Shown here piece after piece: positions 48,517-57,703 of a stretch of DNA of 64,000 nucleotides. Every line of letters starts with the position of its first letter. Position 1 is the first letter of the stretch. This DNA is from Ancylobacter sp. IITR112. Its GTDB lineage: Bacteria > Pseudomonadota > Alphaproteobacteria > Rhizobiales > Xanthobacteraceae. The notes beneath the pieces were generated by a model. That model worked only from the letters and a program-made list of their open reading frames with translations, was not told where the DNA came from and did no database searches. The stretch lies in assembly GCF_041415945.1 (NCBI RefSeq), contig NZ_JBGCUS010000001.1:1178001-1242000 (forward strand). Direction: 5' to 3'. A program made the position numbers and the translations under genes.

Positions 48517-48588
48517 CCAAGTCGCGCGCCAAGGGGCGCGCCAAGGGGCGCGCCACGTCGCGCGCCAAGGGGCGCGTCAGGTCGCGCA
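48517..48588. repeat. Six-unit 12-bp tandem repeat array
   Basis: Six consecutive 12-base units: CCAAGTCGCGCG, CCAAGGGGCGCG twice, CCACGTCGCGCG, CCAAGGGGCGCG, TCAGGTCGCGCA. Two unit types alternate (AAGGGG and A/C-GTCG). GGCGCGCC palindromes form at unit junctions. It lies between the MBL-fold gene and DUF3297, within the minus-strand leader of the latter. Confidence 0.9.
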
Positions 48589-48609
48589 CCCCGCGTCGCG
48601 CCGGCGCCG

Positions 48610-49614
48610 TCAGAGCACCGGGCGCCAGAGTACCGGTACCACGGCGTAGCCCTCGCCTTCCTTGCGGATGAAGCCGGTGGCCGGGAAAGGGTAGTGATAG
48701 CCGGTGAGCTGCAGCCGCTCCGCCGCCACCATGTCGTAGATGCGGCGGCGGGTCTCCACCGCCTTGGCGCCGTCCATGTCGAACTGCACCTGCCACTCCG
48801 GATTCGGCGCGAACAGGATCGGCGTGTTGGTGGTATCGGACTGGATGAACAGGCGCTCATTGCCGGAGGCGAAGATGAACGCCGTGTGGCCCGGCGTGTG
48901 GCCGGCGGCATTGACGCTGGTCAGGCCGGGGGCGATCTCCTTGTCCCAGCCATAGCGGTTGACCTTGCTGTCAATATCCTTGAACACCCTGCGGACATTG
49001 GCGAAATTGGCCTTCAGCGCCTCGGGCGCCCGGCTCATCTCACCCTCATCCATCCAGAACGCCCATTCGGCCTCCGGCACCAGGATTTCCGCATTGGGGA
49101 AGGCTAGCCCGCCATCGGGAGTGCGCAGGCCGTTAATGTGGTCGCCGTGGAAATGCGAGATCACCACCGTCTCGATATCGGCGGGCTTGACCCCGGCCCA
49201 GGCGAGATTGGCCTGCAGCCGCCCGACCGGCGCATTGCCCGGTTGTGGGCCATTGCCGGTGTCGATCAGGGTGAGTTTGCCGCCATTATTGATCAGCAGC
49301 GGGTTGAACGGGATCGACATCGTGTCCTTCGGCAGGAAGGCCCGTTCGAGCGCCGCGTTCACCTCCTCGCGCGTGGCATTGCGGACGAAGCCATCCGGCA
49401 GCGGGAAGGTGCGCATGCCGTCATTCACTGCCGTCATCTCCGCCGAGCCGACGCGGTAGCGGTACAGCCCCGGCACCTGCTGTCCGGACCCGGTCTGCGC
49501 CGCCGCCGGCGAGGGAGCCGCGGCCAGCAGCGGCAGGGCGGCCGGCAGCGCGGCCAGGCTGGCGGCGCCGGCGAGCGCATGGCGGCGAGACATCGGGCTC
49601 ATGGCGGTCTCCAT
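48610..49614 (-). CDS. Exported metallo-beta-lactamase-fold hydrolase
   Basis: The 334-residue protein has a twin-arginine leader (SRRHALAGAASLAALPA) and the metal motif HFHGDH (in VISHFHGDHINGL), followed by HTPGHTAFIF and D in SDTTNTPILF, so it is a class B-like MBL fold enzyme in the periplasm. Homologues include lactonases and quorum-quenching enzymes; substrate is not readable here. The start ATG 49614 is followed by other Mets (49602, 49593) that still give the Tat motif. It may share a transcript with DUF3297, which lies downstream after 153 bases. Confidence 0.9.
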   Translation of the reverse strand: METAMSPMSRRHALAGAASLAALPAALPLLAAAPSPAAAQTGSGQQVPGLYRYRVGSAEMTAVNDGMRTFPLPDGFVRNATREEVNAALERAFLPKDTMSIPFNPLLINNGGKLTLIDTGNGPQPGNAPVGRLQANLAWAGVKPADIETVVISHFHGDHINGLRTPDGGLAFPNAEILVPEAEWAFWMDEGEMSRAPEALKANFANVRRVFKDIDSKVNRYGWDKEIAPGLTSVNAAGHTPGHTAFIFASGNERLFIQSDTTNTPILFAPNPEWQVQFDMDGAKAVETRRRIYDMVAAERLQLTGYHYPFPATGFIRKEGEGYAVVPVLWRPVL

Positions 49615-49706
49615 TGTGTGACGTGCGTCGAGGGCTAGCGCACGCTAGTGCGACCGCGCCGGGCGGTCACGACCGCAGGCATCACGTTCGGGTGAAGATA
49701 GCCGGC

Positions 49707-50297
49707 TTAGAATTTCTGCTTGAAGCCCAGTTCGATGCCGTCATAGGCGGGACGGCCATCGGTCCAGTCGCGTTCGACCACGAGGGTTATGGCGGTGTGT
49801 TCGCTCACCCAATAGCTGATGCCGGTGGCGACTTCGGGCGTGTTGTAATTGTTGCTGTTGTCGAAAGCGTTGCGGTAGCGCAGCTTCACTGCTGTCCAGG
49901 TAAGCTGCGGCGTGATGGGAATGTCGAGGCTGCCGGTGAAGAAGTAATAGGGAAAGTTCTCCGGCCGGCGGGATTCGATGAAATGCTGGCCGGCGCCGGC
50001 CATGAATGTCAGCGCGAAGGCACCGAAATTATGGGTGTAGCCCAGCGAGCCGTCGACATTGATCCTGTAGTCCGTGGTTCGCGCGGTGTCATAATATTTG
50101 CCGGCTAATGCTACCACGACATTGTTGTCGAAGGTGTGGGTGAGGCCGAGGCCCCAATCGGTGCCGGTGGTGTCGCTGAAATCGTCCGCCCGGCGCTCGG
50201 TGGTGACATTGCCATAAAGCGTGGTGCTGCCGGCAAGGGCGGGCGTGAGCGGGCCGGCGAGCAGGAGGCCGGCGGCGAGAAGCGGTACGGCGCGCAT
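49707..50297 (-). CDS. Small outer-membrane beta-barrel protein
   Basis: From ATG 50297 the protein has 196 residues with a signal peptide (MRAVPLLAAGLLLAG, cleavage near ALAGS). The mature part is built of alternating hydrophobic/hydrophilic strands rich in aromatic residues (WGLGLTHTFDNNVVVALAG, SLGYTHNFGAFALTFMAGA) and ends FKQKF with a C-terminal Phe, the hallmark of BAM-assembled barrels; 8 strands are likely. The family is not recognised by name. It lies between the MBL hydrolase and the polyamine-type permease genes. Confidence 0.75.
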   Translation of the reverse strand: MRAVPLLAAGLLLAGPLTPALAGSTTLYGNVTTERRADDFSDTTGTDWGLGLTHTFDNNVVVALAGKYYDTARTTDYRINVDGSLGYTHNFGAFALTFMAGAGQHFIESRRPENFPYYFFTGSLDIPITPQLTWTAVKLRYRNAFDNSNNYNTPEVATGISYWVSEHTAITLVVERDWTDGRPAYDGIELGFKQKF

Positions 50298-50359
50298 GAG
50301 CGTCCCCGGAAGTGAGGTGCGGAGCAGGGGCAATAGCGGCAGGCGGGCGCCCGGCGCGG

Positions 50360-51157
50360 CTACGCCTGCGGCCTCTTCTTCAGCGCGACATAGGCGACGG
50401 CGGCAATGAGCGTCAGGCCGACAAAGATCACACCGACCACATTGATGACCGGCGAGAGCCCGAAGCGCAGCCGCGAGGCGATCTCGGTAACGAGCGTCCA
50501 CTCGCCGCCAATGGCGAACACCGTGGTGTTGTAGTTCTCGAATGATTGCAGGAACGCGACAACGGCAGCGGTGAAGCAGGTGGGCGCGAGAAAGGGCAGG
50601 GTGATGCGCCGGAACACCAGCGTGTGGCTGGCGCCGAGGTCCAGCGCCGCCTCTTCCAGCGTGCGGTCCTGCCGCTGCAGCCGGGCGAGGAACAGCAGCA
50701 TCGCGTAGGAGGCGATGAAGCTCGACTGCGCCATGACGGCGACGAACAGCCCTCCGGGTACGCCGAATTCGCGCCAGAAGATCAGGCTGGAAATGCCGAG
50801 AATGATGCCGGGCGTCAGCACCGGTGAGACCAGCACCGAATAGAGCACGGTGCCGGAGCGCTGGCCGAGCCGGGTGAGGATCAGCGCCCCCGCGAGGCCG
50901 GCGGGGATCGACACGGCGATCACGCCGAGCGCCACCAGCACCGAATTCACCAGCCCCTGCAGCAGCCGCTGGTCATGGGCGAGGGCGACGAACCATTTCA
51001 GCGTGAAGCCGTGCCACTGGGTGACGGAGGGATAATCGAACGAATTGAACGCCGCCGCCGACATCACCGCCAGCGGCAGGAACAGGTAGAGCACGAACAG
51101 GCCGATATAGATGTTCAGCACCAGCCGCGCGCCGGCGCTCTCGGTCGCGGCGCTCAT
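50360..51157 (-). CDS. Polyamine-type ABC transporter permease (PotC/PotI-like)
   Basis: The 265-residue permease has six hydrophobic spans and the EAA loop EEAALDLGASHTLVFRRITLP. It matches PotC/PotI, one of two inner-membrane subunits of spermidine/putrescine importers. The start overlaps the other permease stop by 4 bases (ATGA). It is the last gene of a minus-strand operon with periplasmic protein, ATPase and two permeases, in the order binding protein, ATPase, PotB-like, PotC-like. Confidence 0.92.
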   Translation of the reverse strand: MSAATESAGARLVLNIYIGLFVLYLFLPLAVMSAAAFNSFDYPSVTQWHGFTLKWFVALAHDQRLLQGLVNSVLVALGVIAVSIPAGLAGALILTRLGQRSGTVLYSVLVSPVLTPGIILGISSLIFWREFGVPGGLFVAVMAQSSFIASYAMLLFLARLQRQDRTLEEAALDLGASHTLVFRRITLPFLAPTCFTAAVVAFLQSFENYNTTVFAIGGEWTLVTEIASRLRFGLSPVINVVGVIFVGLTLIAAVAYVALKKRPQA

Positions 51158-52191
51158 TTGGCGATATCCCTCAGCCCGACGCCGAACAGGCGCATCATCA
51201 GAAGAATGAAGGCGGTGCAAACGACGAGCAGCGACACGGCATAGGCCGAGCCCATGTTCCAGTTGTTCGCCTCATAGAACTGCCGGTAGACGAGCTGGCT
51301 GAACCAGTCGCCGCCCTGTCCGCGCGTCATGATCGCCGGCACGGAATAGGAGCCGGCGGACAACATGAAGGTCATGATGCAGCCCACTGCGATGCCCGGC
51401 TTGGCATGGGGAATGATGACGCGGCGATGGATGCGCAGAGTGGAGGCGCCGAGATCGCGCGCCGCCTCGATCTGGTTGCGGTCCAGCGTCTCCAGCGTGT
51501 TCACCATCGGGAACACCATGAACAGCACATAGGTGTAGATCATCGCCAGGAAGACGGCGGAGGGGTTTTCCAGGAAGGGTATCCACTCGCGTGCGTCGAG
51601 ATTGAGGAAACCCATCCACTGCAGCAGCCCATTGATGACGCCGCGATAGTCGAGGATCATCAGCCAGGCATAGACGCGCAGCAGCTCGTTGATGGCATAG
51701 GGCACGATCAGCGCGACCATCAGGATGATCGCCTTGCGCGGCCCGCTCGCCAGCGCCACCACATAGGCGACGGGGTAGCAGACGATCAGCGCCAGCGCCG
51801 TGACCATCAGCGCGTAGAGGATGGTGCGCACGAAGATGTAGAAATGCAGCCCGCTCATGCGGGTGAAATTGGCGAGGCCGTAGCTCTTCGGCGGGTCTTT
51901 TTCCTGCGCCTCCAGCGTGGCGATTTCGGCCTGCTTCTGCGCCAGGCTCTGGTCGAAGGCCGCCTTCTTCGCCGGATCGGTCTCGGCCTGCCGATCGAGT
52001 TCGATCAGCGAGATGTCGTTATAGAGCCGGTCGATGGTGAGCGAGACATCGCCCTTGGATTCGCGCCACCACAGTGACTGCTCCACCATCGCCCCGAGCG
52101 GGACGAGAATGAGCACCAGCACCCAGGCGACGGCGATGCCGATGATGACGGCGGCGAGCGGCCGGCCATAGGCGCGCGACAGGCTACCCAT
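51154..52191 (-). CDS. Polyamine-type ABC transporter permease (PotB/PotH-like)
   Basis: The 345-residue protein starts at ATG 52191 (MGSLSRAYGRPLAAV). After the first span lies a long periplasmic segment with a charged helix (LAQKQAEIATLEAQEKD), probably coiled coil, before FTRMSGLHFYIFVRTILYA and the usual five spans with EAA loop ARDLGASTLRIHRRVIIPHA. PotB/PotH normally lack so long an insertion. It pairs with the PotC-like subunit. The upstream ATPase stop overlaps the start by a few bases. Confidence 0.92.
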   Translation of the reverse strand: MGSLSRAYGRPLAAVIIGIAVAWVLVLILVPLGAMVEQSLWWRESKGDVSLTIDRLYNDISLIELDRQAETDPAKKAAFDQSLAQKQAEIATLEAQEKDPPKSYGLANFTRMSGLHFYIFVRTILYALMVTALALIVCYPVAYVVALASGPRKAIILMVALIVPYAINELLRVYAWLMILDYRGVINGLLQWMGFLNLDAREWIPFLENPSAVFLAMIYTYVLFMVFPMVNTLETLDRNQIEAARDLGASTLRIHRRVIIPHAKPGIAVGCIMTFMLSAGSYSVPAIMTRGQGGDWFSQLVYRQFYEANNWNMGSAYAVSLLVVCTAFILLMMRLFGVGLRDIAK

Positions 52192-53287
52192 GGGCGAGCG
52201 CTCCCGGCGGATAGACGAGCGCGTCATCAATACCGAAGGAGAGGGTCAATTCGTCCGGCAGCGCACGCACCGCCGGGCCGTTCGGCACGGTGACGGTCAG
52301 CGTCTGGCCGGCGGCGGCGCATTGCAGATGCACCGAGGCGCCCTCAAGGCTGCGGGCGGCGAGACGGACCGGAACCGTGTTGGCCGTGGCGGCGTCGCCG
52401 CTGCCGAGCGCGATGCGTTCCGGCCGCACCAGCAGCAGCGCCTCCTCGCCGACGCGCAGCGGACCCTTCACGCGCCCTTCGAGCCGGCCGATCGACGTGT
52501 CGACCAGCGCCTGCGTGTCGGCCATGCTGGCGACCGTGCCGCGCAGCACATTCTGCTCGCCGACGAAGCTGGCCACGAACGGCGTGGCAGGGTCGGCATA
52601 AAGCGTGTCCGCGTCGGCGACCTGTTCCAGCCGGCCGCGGCTCATCACCGCCACGCGGTCGGACATGGCCAGCGCCTCGCCCTGGTCGTGGGTGATGTAG
52701 ATGAAGGTGATGCCCACCCGCTTCTGGATGGCGCGCAATTCGCTGCGCATATGCTGGCGCAGCTTTAGGTCGAGGGCGGAGAGCGGCTCGTCCAGCAGCA
52801 GCACGGCCGGCTCCACCGCCAGCGCCCGGGCGATGGCGACGCGCTGGCGCTGCCCGCCGGACAGATCGGCCGGCTTCTTGTCGCCATAGCCGCCGAGCGC
52901 CACGAGTTCGAGCAGTTCCTGCGCGCGCTTCAGCCGCTCGGCCTTGCGCACGCCGCGCGCCTCCAGCCCGAAGGCGACATTCTCGGCGACGCTCATCAGC
53001 GGGAACAGCGCGAGATTCTGGAAGATCAGCGCGGTGGGGCGCTCATTCGGGCCCTTGCCCGCCATGTCCTCGCCGCCGATCAGCACCCGGCCGGCGCTCG
53101 GCTCGATGAAGCCGGAAATGGTGCGCAGCAGCGTGGTCTTGCCGCAGCCGGAGGGGCCGAGGATGGAGAAGAACTCGCCGGCGTGAATGGACAGGTCGGT
53201 GGGCTGCACGGCGGTGGAATCGCCGAAGCGGATCGACACCTGGTCGAGACGCACATCTTTGCCGCGCAGGGAGCTTGCTTCAGCCAT
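52184..53287 (-). CDS. Polyamine-type ABC transporter ATPase (PotA/PotG-like)
   Basis: From ATG 53287 the protein is 367 residues. Walker A GPSGCGKTT, signature [15 protein letters not shown], Walker B VLLLDEPLSALD and switch ITHDQGEAL are present; a C-terminal TOBE domain (QNVLRGTVAS to VRPERIALGSGDA) completes it. It energises the importer. It is 121 bases downstream of the binding-protein gene and overlaps the start of the PotB-like permease by 8 bases, so the transporter is one operon. Confidence 0.93.
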   Translation of the reverse strand: MAEASSLRGKDVRLDQVSIRFGDSTAVQPTDLSIHAGEFFSILGPSGCGKTTLLRTISGFIEPSAGRVLIGGEDMAGKGPNERPTALIFQNLALFPLMSVAENVAFGLEARGVRKAERLKRAQELLELVALGGYGDKKPADLSGGQRQRVAIARALAVEPAVLLLDEPLSALDLKLRQHMRSELRAIQKRVGITFIYITHDQGEALAMSDRVAVMSRGRLEQVADADTLYADPATPFVASFVGEQNVLRGTVASMADTQALVDTSIGRLEGRVKGPLRVGEEALLLVRPERIALGSGDAATANTVPVRLAARSLEGASVHLQCAAAGQTLTVTVPNGPAVRALPDELTLSFGIDDALVYPPGALAHG

Positions 53288-53408
53288 GGTGGGGTCTGTC
53301 CTCGCCGGCGTGTCCGGCCGTCCATGTCGTCGGGGCCGTGCCCGGCGGGCGGCAGGCATCCCCGGAGCGTGCCCCGGGGATGCGGTGGTGTCGGTCGCGG
53401 CCGGTCGA

Positions 53409-54536
53409 TCAGCTATTGGTCAGCTTCTCGACATACTCGCCGCGCAGCTTGGCGTAGAAATCGGTCTGCATCGGCCACCAGAACAGGTTGTCGATGGTGC
53501 CGGCCGGATAGGCCGCATCGAACGCCGCCCGGGCTTCCTCGGAGAGGAACTGCTGGGCGCCGGCGGCGCAGCTGTTGTAGCCGGTGGTGTTGGCGAAGCG
53601 GGCGCCGACTTCCGGCTGGTAGATGAAATTGGCGAAGGCGTAGGCCTGTTCGACATTTTCCGCGCCCGAGGGGATGCCGAGCGTGTCGGTCCAGGCGAGA
53701 CCGCCTTCCTTCGGCATGCCGTAGCTCCACTTCTTGTCGGTGTTGCGGTGGAGCAGGATGCCGGTCGTGTCCCAGGTCTGGCCGATGGAGCAGCCGGCGT
53801 CCGTGAAGGCGGCGGTCGCCTCGGTGGCGTTGTTCCAGTAGGCGCCGATATTGCCCTTATGGGCGAGGATGTATTTGAGCACGCCCTCAAACACGCGGCG
53901 CGACTCGGCCTCCGACTTGTAGAGGTCCATGCCACGGTCCGACTTCAGCTCGCCGGTGGCGTCGAGATAGAGCGCGACGCCGTTGAACACCGACTTCTGG
54001 CGGATGGCGGTCTGCTTGGGATGGTCGGCGAGCCACATGTCGCCATAGGAAATCTCGCCGGACTTCTTGCCGGGGAACTTGGTCGAATCCCAGGTGATGC
54101 CCTCGGTGCCCCAGTCGAAGGGCACGAGATAGCGCTTGCCGCGATAGGCGGCGCCGAGCTTCAGCGAGTTGCGGTAGATCGAGGGGATGATGAGGTTCGA
54201 CTGGAACTTCGCCTCGTCGATCGGCTGGAGCAGGTTGTCCTTGTAGTAATTCGGGCCGGTGTCGACCGACGGGAAGATGATGTCGAAGCCCTTGCCGCCC
54301 GCCGCGCGCAGCTTGTTCTCGCACTCTTCATTCGAGCCATAGGTCGACAGGTTCACCTTGACGCCGGTGGCGTTGGTGAAGTCGGCCAGCAGGGTGTTCT
54401 TGTCGAAATAATCGCCCCAGGCATAGACGTTGAGCGAGCCGGAGGTGGCAAGCGCGTCGTGCGCGCGCAGCACGACCGGCGCGGCAAGCGCGAAGGCGCC
54501 GGCCTTCATCAGGTCACGACGGGAAAAGCGGGTCAT
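53409..54536 (-). CDS. Polyamine-type ABC transporter substrate-binding protein (PotD/PotF-like)
   Basis: The 375-residue protein opens with a twin-arginine signal (FSRRDLMKAGAFALAAP), unusual for a binding protein and implying folding before export. The mature part (LNVYAWGDYFDKNTLLADF, GFDIIFPSVDTGPNY) is an SBP_bac_8/PotD fold. Spermidine or putrescine is the usual ligand of this group; other cationic ligands are possible. It leads the minus-strand operon, with 121 bases before the ATPase gene. Confidence 0.91.
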   Translation of the reverse strand: MTRFSRRDLMKAGAFALAAPVVLRAHDALATSGSLNVYAWGDYFDKNTLLADFTNATGVKVNLSTYGSNEECENKLRAAGGKGFDIIFPSVDTGPNYYKDNLLQPIDEAKFQSNLIIPSIYRNSLKLGAAYRGKRYLVPFDWGTEGITWDSTKFPGKKSGEISYGDMWLADHPKQTAIRQKSVFNGVALYLDATGELKSDRGMDLYKSEAESRRVFEGVLKYILAHKGNIGAYWNNATEATAAFTDAGCSIGQTWDTTGILLHRNTDKKWSYGMPKEGGLAWTDTLGIPSGAENVEQAYAFANFIYQPEVGARFANTTGYNSCAAGAQQFLSEEARAAFDAAYPAGTIDNLFWWPMQTDFYAKLRGEYVEKLTNS

Positions 54537-54984
54537 AGGTACCTCCCATTGCCCCCGGAGGGCGAAACGGCGTCCGCTCTAGTTCGGGGCGATGAATGGA
54601 CGATGACACGGCCTCGGTGCGCGCGAAAGCGGCTGTCGCGCGGCGGCAGCCGCCGCTGGGATTTGTCCAGCGCTTCAACCGGAGAGGGCCTTGCCGCTGC
54701 GGCACATCCTTGCCGGGGGTGCGACAATCTGTCATGCACAGACAGGATGGCTTTGACCCGCACCTGCCTTACCTTCTCACGACCCGTTGATCCGGGCCCC
54801 TCTGACGCGAGCCGCCGGCGTTCGCGTGATGTCGGATCGCTTCCGATGTCGCGCCGGCAGGACTGTGTCGCAATGATCCTTTTACCCTTAGCCGCCGCAT
54901 CCGCATGTCCGCTTCGTGCGTTGACGCACCGTGGGGGCGGCCGCGCCTTCCGCCATGTCTTGGCCAAGTCTGGGGAGTGATCCG
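54537..54984. other. Divergent intergenic region between pot-like operon and terC
   Basis: 448 bases carry the promoters of two divergent transcripts. No stable frame with SD was seen. A TTGACGC sequence at about 54919 may be part of a promoter for terC. I looked for a yybP-ykoY manganese riboswitch, often before terC genes, and found no convincing match. Confidence 0.6.
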
Positions 54985-55794
54985 GTGGAATATTTGATGG
55001 AACTTGCCGCCAGCCCGGCGGCCTGGGCGGCTCTGGTGACGCTGGTCGCGATGGAAGTCGTGCTCGGCATCGACAACCTGCTGTTCATTTCGATCCTGAC
55101 CAACAAACTGCCCGAGGATATTCGCCCGCGCGCGCGCCGCATCGGCATCGGGCTGGCGTTGGTGATGCGTCTCGGTCTGCTCAGCACCATCGCCATCATC
55201 GTCACGCTGGTGGAGCCGGTATTCTCGGTGTTCGGCCATGCCTTTTCCTGGCGCGACATCATCCTGATCGCCGGCGGCCTGTTCCTGGTGTGGAAGGCGA
55301 CCAAGGAAATCCACCACAGCATGGCCCCGCATGACGAGCAGGAAGCCTCGCTCGGCGGCACGCTGCAGGTGAGCTTCGGCGCCGCCATCGTGCAGATCCT
55401 GATCCTCGACCTCGTCTTCTCCGTCGACAGCATCATCACCGCCGTCGGCATGACCGAGCACATCCCGATCATGGTGATCGCGGTCGTGTTCGCCGTGCTC
55501 ACCATGCTGTTCGCCGCCGGCCCGCTGGCGAACTTCATCAACCGCAACCCGTCCATCGTGATGCTGGCGCTCGGCTTCCTGCTGCTGATCGGCACCACGC
55601 TGATCGCGGAAGGCTTCGGCGCCCATGTCTCGAAGGGGTATATTTACACCGCCATGGCGTTCTCGGCTGGCGTCGAGGGGCTGAACATGCTGCAGCGCAA
55701 GCGCCGGCCGACCGCGGCCGGGCAGGCGGCGGCCGGGCATCCTCACCCCGCGCCGGACGCCGCGCCGGCGGATTCCAGCCGGCTCAGCGCCTGA
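54985..55794 (+). CDS. TerC family integral membrane protein
   Basis: Starting at GTG 54985 (SD GGGGAG at 54972-54977) the protein is 269 residues. Conserved blocks [36 protein letters not shown] and [17 protein letters not shown] with their membrane-embedded Asp residues identify TerC/Alx. These proteins are linked to Mn2+ efflux or metalation of exported proteins and to tellurite resistance. The alternative ATG 54997 shortens it by 4. The C-terminal tail is Ala/Pro/His-rich. Confidence 0.93.
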   Translation: MEYLMELAASPAAWAALVTLVAMEVVLGIDNLLFISILTNKLPEDIRPRARRIGIGLALVMRLGLLSTIAIIVTLVEPVFSVFGHAFSWRDIILIAGGLFLVWKATKEIHHSMAPHDEQEASLGGTLQVSFGAAIVQILILDLVFSVDSIITAVGMTEHIPIMVIAVVFAVLTMLFAAGPLANFINRNPSIVMLALGFLLLIGTTLIAEGFGAHVSKGYIYTAMAFSAGVEGLNMLQRKRRPTAAGQAAAGHPHPAPDAAPADSSRLSA

Positions 55795-55884
55795 ATGTGA
55801 CGGCCGGCGACGTGGGAAAGCAAAAGCCCGCGCCGCCGGACAATGATAGGATCGGGCTCTTTCTCCACTGAAGGAGCCCGGCCC

Positions 55885-56583
55885 ATGACGGATCCCGAAG
55901 GCCCGCACCACCCCGCGGAGGACGGCGGCGTTCTTCCTCCCGACAGCAAGCTCACCCGCACCAAGCGCGCCTGGGCGCAGGCCGGCAAATTCCTCACCGG
56001 CCGCGTCACCCGCCCGGAAGAGGACCGCCTTCCGCCCGGCCAGCATCTGGTGCGCGACTGGCCGGTGCTTGATCTCGGCATGCAGCCGCGCATCGCACCG
56101 GACCGCTGGCGGCTCGATGTGACCGGCGAGGTGGAAAACCCGGTCTCCTGGGACTGGCCGACCTTCCGCGCGCAGAAGCAGACGGCGGAAACCACCGATA
56201 TTCACTGCGTCACCACCTGGTCGCGCTACGATAATCGCTGGGAGGGGCTCGCCACGCGCGATCTGCTCGATGTGGTGATGCCGCGCGAGGGCGCGCGCTT
56301 CGTGCTGCTGCACGCCTATGACGGCTACATCACCAATCTTGCGCTGGAAGACTTCGCGGCGGAAGACGCGCTGATCGTCCATAGCTGGGAGGGCAAGCCG
56401 CTCACCACGGAGCATGGCGGCCCGGCGCGGCTGGTGGTGCCGCATCTCTACTTCTGGAAAAGCGCGAAATGGCTGAAGAAGATCGAGTTTGTCGTCGCCG
56501 ACAAACGCGGCTTCTGGGAGGAGAACGGCTACCACAACCACGCCGACCCGTGGAAGGAAGAGCGCTATTCCGACGAGGAGTGA
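55885..56583 (+). CDS. Sulfite-oxidase-like molybdopterin oxidoreductase
   Basis: From ATG 55885 (SD AAGGAG at 55871-55876) the protein has 232 residues. The DIHCVTTWSRYDNRWEG motif carries the molybdenum cysteine (C108). Further blocks RLVVPHLYFWKSAKWLKKIEF and FVLLHAYDGYITNL are typical of the soluble YuiH/YedY-like branch lacking the sulfite-oxidase dimerisation domain. No Tat or Sec signal is visible, so it is probably cytosolic. Substrate unknown. Confidence 0.9.
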   Translation: MTDPEGPHHPAEDGGVLPPDSKLTRTKRAWAQAGKFLTGRVTRPEEDRLPPGQHLVRDWPVLDLGMQPRIAPDRWRLDVTGEVENPVSWDWPTFRAQKQTAETTDIHCVTTWSRYDNRWEGLATRDLLDVVMPREGARFVLLHAYDGYITNLALEDFAAEDALIVHSWEGKPLTTEHGGPARLVVPHLYFWKSAKWLKKIEFVVADKRGFWEENGYHNHADPWKEERYSDEE

Positions 56584-56635
56584 GAGGCGCCCCGCCTGGC
56601 CCGGCGGCTTCGTCCGTTCGGGCCGGCGGGGAAAA

Positions 56636-56710
<75 letters not shown>

Positions 56711-56752
56711 CCGCCGGCGGGCGCCGGGGCTCGCCGGAGCGGCGAGGAGGGT

Positions 56753-56781
56753 TTCTTCGCCGATGGCCGCCGCCCGGTCAA
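56753..56781 (-). promoter_or_regulatory. Possible promoter of tRNA-Thr
   Basis: TTGACC (minus strand, 56781-56776) stands 17 bases before GAAGAA (56758-56753), about 43 bases before the tRNA 5' end. The -35 is good; the -10 is poor. Confidence 0.3.
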
Positions 56782-56814
56782 GTCGGGCGCGCGGCGCGTG
56801 TGTCGGCGCGGGGC

Positions 56815-57345
56815 TTATTTCGGCCCGCTGAAGCTTATCATCCTGCCGCCGCGGAACCGGCATTCGACATTCCAGAAGCCGGGCTTTCCACCGGGCTTGA
56901 TGACGTTGAACGAGAGCTTCGCCACCTTCTCGCGGCCGGGCAGCACGACCTTGGCGGCGAGCTTGACGATCGGGTAGGCCGGCGCGGCGATGGCCGCCTT
57001 CTCGCAGTAGCTGATGGCGTCCTTGTCGGAAATCTCCACCGGCATCGGGCCCGGACCCGGTCCCGGACCCGGTCCCCATGGGCCGGGCGGGTTTGGATAG
57101 GGGGGGGTGGGGTAGGGCGGGTTTGGATAGGGAGGCGGGGGTGGCCGGTTGCGGTCGAGCGTGATGCGGCAGTCGGAATAGGCCCGCGTGCCCGGTACCA
57201 GGCCCCAGGAGCGGCATTTGGCATCGTCCGCCTGATCCGGCGTCGGGTAGGGCGGCGGATAGGGCGGGGGCGGCGGGTAATACTGCGCGAGTGCGGGTGC
57301 GCTCGTGACCAGCACCACCGCGACGGCTGAAAGCAGCTTTTTCAA
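56815..57345 (-). CDS. Proline-rich exported protein of unknown function
   Basis: A TTG at 57345 (SD GGGGGA, 57356-57361) starts a 176-residue protein with a signal peptide (LKKLLSAVAVVLVTSAPALAQ). Two Pro/Tyr-rich segments (YYPPPPPYPPPYPTP and PPPPPYPNPPYPTPPYPNPP) plus PGPGPGPGP flank a two-Cys region (KCRSWGLVPG, YSDCRITL), followed by a folded-looking C-terminal domain (AISYCEKAAIAAPAYPIVKL, FWNVECRFRGGRM). The family is not recognised. The Pro codons produce G-rich runs on the plus strand. It is probably periplasmic or surface bound. Confidence 0.75.
   Translation of the reverse strand: MKKLLSAVAVVLVTSAPALAQYYPPPPPYPPPYPTPDQADDAKCRSWGLVPGTRAYSDCRITLDRNRPPPPPYPNPPYPTPPYPNPPGPWGPGPGPGPGPMPVEISDKDAISYCEKAAIAAPAYPIVKLAAKVVLPGREKVAKLSFNVIKPGGKPGFWNVECRFRGGRMISFSGPK
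57100..57121 (+). other. G-quadruplex-forming motif inside the Pro-rich gene
   Basis: The plus strand carries four G-runs of 8, 4, 3 and 3 with loops of 1, 2 and 1 bases, a strong quadruplex pattern. It lies on the template strand of the proline-rich gene, within its PPYPTPP codons. Confidence 0.75.
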
Positions 57346-57703
57346 GATCGTGGTTCCCCCGTGAGACGCCCTTTGCCTGAGGCGGCGCGGCGGGGCTGTC
57401 AAGCACGGGATGGCGGGGGCGCTGCCGGCGAGTGATGGCCCCGCCGGGGCGACCGCCGGGCGGACGGGCAGGCCGCGGGCGCGTCGCGGCGCCGGTAGGT
57501 GGGTCCGTCGCGGCCGGTAAAGCCGCGTGAGAGCGCCTCCATCCCTCAAATACCGGCCGTGACGCGCAAATCGTGCAAAATACGCCATTGCGCCGAGCGC
57601 GGCCTTCTGCGAGACGAATCCGTGGGAAGTCGTTCGCAACGGCGCGTGCCGAATCCCCCCGGGGTGAGGATCACCACGGGCACGCCATTTGGGAGGCTGG
57701 ACT
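57346..57703. other. Divergent intergenic region
   Basis: 358 bases between the Pro-rich gene and the Cys-rich repeat gene. A lower-GC stretch around 57560-57590 (CAAATCGTGCAAAATACG) may hold a promoter. No open frame with SD and no RNA gene was recognised. Confidence 0.6.

Noticed and set aside
54860..54984. yybP-ykoY manganese riboswitch before terC
   Set aside because: Searched for the conserved loops and found no convincing match; only the ordinary SD is evident.
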